Assembly (NCBI GenBank): GCA_025361325.1
Contig: JANYAL010000326.1
Span: 1 to 8,503 of the forward strand
Source of the DNA: Bacteroidota bacterium
Lineage (GTDB): Bacteria > Bacteroidota > Bacteroidia > Chitinophagales > Chitinophagaceae
Length of the DNA stretch: 8,503 nt
Direction: 5' to 3'
A program made the translations under genes and the position numbers. Position 1 is the first letter of the stretch, and every line of letters starts with the position of its first letter. Shown in pieces: positions 7,060 to 8,503 of this stretch. Below the pieces are notes generated by a model. The model searched no databases. It had not been told where the DNA came from and worked only from the letters and a program-made list of their open reading frames with translations.

Positions 7060-7170
7060 GGGGCTAGTAATTCAACCAAATCTAAATGGTTAACAAGCAG
7101 TTATGAACCAATAAAGCAGTACAGGAATAATTTCACAGGAAGATCAGAAACCCACCGGTAAGCCTGTCAG

Positions 7171-7230
7171 TACCTTATCGGTACGTTATTAGTACGGTAA
7201 TTACCGTACTAATAACGTACTGATAAAGTA
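7171..7230. repeat. 60-base phased palindrome (40-base perfect core)
   Basis: Bases 7181-7200 are the exact reverse complement of 7201-7220. The symmetry extends to 7171 and 7230 with only two mismatches (7180/7221 G-T and 7174/7227 C-A). There is no spacer at the centre (TAATTA). Each arm is built of 11-base units beginning TAC: starts at 7171, 7182 and 7193 on the left, then 7207 and 7218 on the right, with a 14-base central step. GTAC recurs at 7181, 7192, 7206 and 7217. No open frame uses it, and there is no T-tract that would make it an ordinary terminator. Confidence 0.95.
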
Positions 7231-7427
7231 TTTGAACCCTGCTTTGAGGGATCAGGATAACCGGCAAAACGGGTTTTTGGTCTTTTTGAAAAGAAGCAGG
7301 GAATTTCTGTGGTAGGATGACAGCAAGGATGATGAATAGTATTAAAGTTAACCGGTATGCATTCAGTTTAATAGATCATTCAAAAACTAAAATATCATAA
7401 AATATTTTATTATTAATGGCCCGGAAA

Positions 7428-7496
7428 ATGAGCGCGTTCATACTTACGCCTGCGGATATAACTACACTGTCAACTGCCATACATCATACCCAATAA
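7428..7496 (+). pseudogene. Possible N-terminal gene remnant
   Basis: An ATG-initiated 22-codon frame begins MSAFILTPADITTLS and ends at TAA 7494-7496, followed at once by TAG. The opening reads like a normal protein N-terminus, and it lies at the edge of the AT-rich patch, so it could be the stump of a gene cut by an insertion. The evidence is only the look of a short peptide. Confidence 0.15.
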
Positions 7497-7518
7497 TAGC
7501 TGTTCTTTTCCCGCACCT

Positions 7519-8097
7519 TTAATCGTTTAACCCTTTGCCTTTAATGATTTGTTGTATATATTTCTCAACTCTTGCAGTCCGGGTTTTGGATTGTTTCGGT
7601 TGGGAAAAATAAAAAATGTATGCTCTTTGTCTGCCTGGTGTCAATACTTCAAATGCTGGTTTTAATGCAGGTTTTTCATCGAATATAGTTTGAAGTTCGT
7701 CTGGTATTTTAAAATCAGTAGTCTTTTTAAATTGCACTTTTAAACCCAGGTCTTCCAGTTCGCAGGCTTCAAACGTATATTCTTTTATAACGGCTTTCAG
7801 GTTTACAATTTCCTGTACACTTGTAAACCGAATTTGTCTTGCCGACTGAACATTTTCTGTTTGCTGAATTAAAACCCCTTTCACATCTTTTAACAATACT
7901 CCTTTGGGAAACAAAATTGCACAGTATGCTTTAAATGTATGTATCAAAACTATATTGCTTTTCTGGTAGGTGTAGGTAGGCACACCCCATTTCAATTCTT
8001 CTACTAATTGGCAGTCAAGGAATATAGTCCTTAATAATTTTATTTCTTCCTGCCATGTTTTTGCTTTATCAAAATACCAATCAGTATTTACATTCAT
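7519..8097 (-). CDS. YdeI/OmdA-type protein with DUF1801-like domain
   Basis: A 192-residue cytoplasmic protein. Residues about 15-115 resemble the DUF1801/YdhG-like fold, including EELKWGVPTYTYQKSNIVLI and CAILFPKGVLLKD. Residues about 125-190 resemble the OmdA (YdeI/OmpD-associated) domain, including IPDELQTIFDEKPALKPAFEVLTPGRQRAYIFYFSQPK and an alanine/arginine-rich end. The two-domain order is common in this family, whose biochemical role is not established; some relatives are annotated as bacteriocin-protection or iron-chaperone proteins without firm proof. The start is the ATG at 8097 (MNVNTDWYFDKAKTW); an in-frame TTG at 8106 would add MNS and is unneeded. Three counted 60-base rows average 32% G+C, well below neighbouring genes (a holA row is 53%), which hints at horizontal acquisition. 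No promoter motif or clear terminator was found. Confidence 0.8.
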   Translation of the reverse strand: MNVNTDWYFDKAKTWQEEIKLLRTIFLDCQLVEELKWGVPTYTYQKSNIVLIHTFKAYCAILFPKGVLLKDVKGVLIQQTENVQSARQIRFTSVQEIVNLKAVIKEYTFEACELEDLGLKVQFKKTTDFKIPDELQTIFDEKPALKPAFEVLTPGRQRAYIFYFSQPKQSKTRTARVEKYIQQIIKGKGLND

Positions 8098-8106
8098 ACT
8101 ATTCAA

Positions 8107-8268
8107 TTATCGGTTTACCTGTTCATTTGAAGAGAGATATTTATTTAATCCGGAACCTGCTGCATCTTTTGATTTGTCTTTAATTTTATCTTGATCCCGG
8201 AACATGAAGACTTGAAACGGGCATTCAGATATAAGGCAGCAAAATGAAAATACTTTCTTGTTTTTCAT
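8107..8268 (-). CDS. Possible small protein upstream of the YdeI-like gene
   Basis: A 53-codon open frame starts with ATG at 8268 (MKNKKVFSFCCLISECPF) and ends with TAA at 8107-8109, leaving 9 bases before the YdeI-like ATG. That is operon-like spacing. The C-terminal half is lysine/aspartate-rich and ends GSGLNKYLSSNEQVNR, which reads like real soluble protein sequence. A second in-frame ATG at 8205 would give 32 residues. I recognise no family. It could be a small cotranscribed protein, the tail of a decayed gene, or a chance frame in AT-rich DNA. Confidence 0.25.
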   Translation of the reverse strand: MKNKKVFSFCCLISECPFQVFMFRDQDKIKDKSKDAAGSGLNKYLSSNEQVNR

Positions 8269-8302
8269 TTCTCATTCCGTATTTCTTACTTGAATTCTAC
8301 CT

Positions 8303-8503
8303 CTAAAATATCGCCCGGATAGTAGCCCTGCCCACATGAATTGTATGGGTATCGCCGGGCTTCCGGCCCTCGTATTGTACACTCATCTCTATATTGCCGG
8401 CCAGTCTTTTGGTGTATTCTAAGTTCCAAAGGTAATTCTGGCCGGGTAATAGTCCGTCGAGCAGGATATAGCCCACGGTTGTATTGGCTGCTCCTGGGTA
8501 AGC
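8303..8503 (-). CDS. C-terminal end of a probable cell-surface/outer-membrane protein (partial)
   Basis: The last 66 codons of a minus-strand gene run from the window edge to TAG at 8303-8305, with the start beyond the window. The translation contains [19 protein letters not shown], then [23 protein letters not shown], and ends [11 protein letters not shown]. Alternating hydrophobic and polar residues and a terminal phenylalanine resemble the last strands of an outer-membrane beta-barrel. G+C rises again relative to the YdeI-like gene, so this is probably native sequence. The repeated style ([18 protein letters not shown]) brings to mind the ends of large, uncharacterised Bacteroidota surface proteins, but no family can be named from 66 residues. 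Confidence 0.65.
   Translation of the reverse strand, partial: AYPGAANTTVGYILLDGLLPGQNYLWNLEYTKRLAGNIEMSVQYEGRKPGDTHTIHVGRATIRAIF

Larger units (their letters stand above)
6961..7518. other. 558-base gene-poor region with inverted repeats
   Basis: No convincing gene is present. The region contains a two-part inverted repeat (6991-7059), a direct repeat ACAGGAA (7121-7127 and 7135-7141), a long phased palindrome (7171-7230), a 14-base AT palindrome (7397-7410) and a 22-codon open frame with a gene-like N-terminus (7428-7496). No TAnnTTTG promoter motif was found on either strand. Confidence 0.7.

Noticed and set aside
7121..7141. ACAGGAA direct repeat as a possible regulatory site
   Set aside because: Only two 7-base copies, with no gene start nearby that they could control.
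7259..7278. Possible terminator (AACC/GGTT stem followed by TTTTT)
   Set aside because: The stem is only about 4 base pairs with mismatches, and no plus-strand gene ends just before it.
7317..7400. 27-codon plus-strand frame (MTARMMNSIKV...)
   Set aside because: Too short, with no promoter motif, recognisable sequence or conserved neighbour to support it.
8244..8306. 20-codon plus-strand frame with a hydrophobic start (MKILSCFSFLIPYF)
   Set aside because: It is short, antisense to the minus-strand frames and runs into the end of the partial surface-protein gene.

Overview
The window looks like a chromosomal stretch from a member of the Bacteroidota, most likely family Chitinophagaceae. Four things point that way. 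Candidate promoters match the Bacteroidota -7 element TAnnTTTG. Gene leaders are A/T-rich and lack clear Shine-Dalgarno sites. The PurM is the long form I associate with Bacteroidota, with its DGAGTK, MNLDDLL and HCSGGGQTK motifs. The FtsE-like ATPase has no adjacent FtsX. The family-level assignment is inferred from protein style; no rRNA or other marker is present.

Layout, left to right. A GT-B/GT4-type glycosyltransferase (+, 62-1192) converges on an FtsE-type ABC ATPase (-, 1305-1994). Upstream of the ATPase on the same strand lies purM (-, 2192-3385), for de novo purine synthesis. purM is divergent from ribF (+, 3502-4425), the bifunctional riboflavin kinase/FAD synthetase. ribF converges on holA (-, 4493-5491), the delta subunit of the DNA polymerase III clamp loader. 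A 373-base divergent intergenic region with a promoter motif near each end separates holA from an unrecognised membrane-anchored coiled-coil protein (+, 5865-6857), which is followed by a very strong intrinsic terminator (6908-6959). These genes are housekeeping or core-genome in character and are regulated separately; they do not form one pathway or operon.

The right part differs. Bases 6961-7518 hold no convincing gene but contain a 60-base near-perfect palindrome, whose central 40 bases are perfect, built of 11-base-phased units. A two-part inverted repeat lies 5' of it. Next comes an AT-rich patch (about 32% G+C in three counted rows, against 53% in a counted holA row) with a YdeI/DUF1801-type gene (-, 7519-8097) and a possible 53-codon ORF just upstream of it (-, 8107-8268). 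This patch may have been acquired by transfer. The window ends inside the last 66 codons of a further minus-strand gene that reads like the C-terminus of a large cell-surface or outer-membrane protein.

I see no CRISPR array, tRNA, rRNA, transposase, phage gene or recognisable defence system. The best candidates for something undescribed are the phased palindrome at 7171-7230 and the coiled-coil membrane protein. Both are structural observations without an assigned function.
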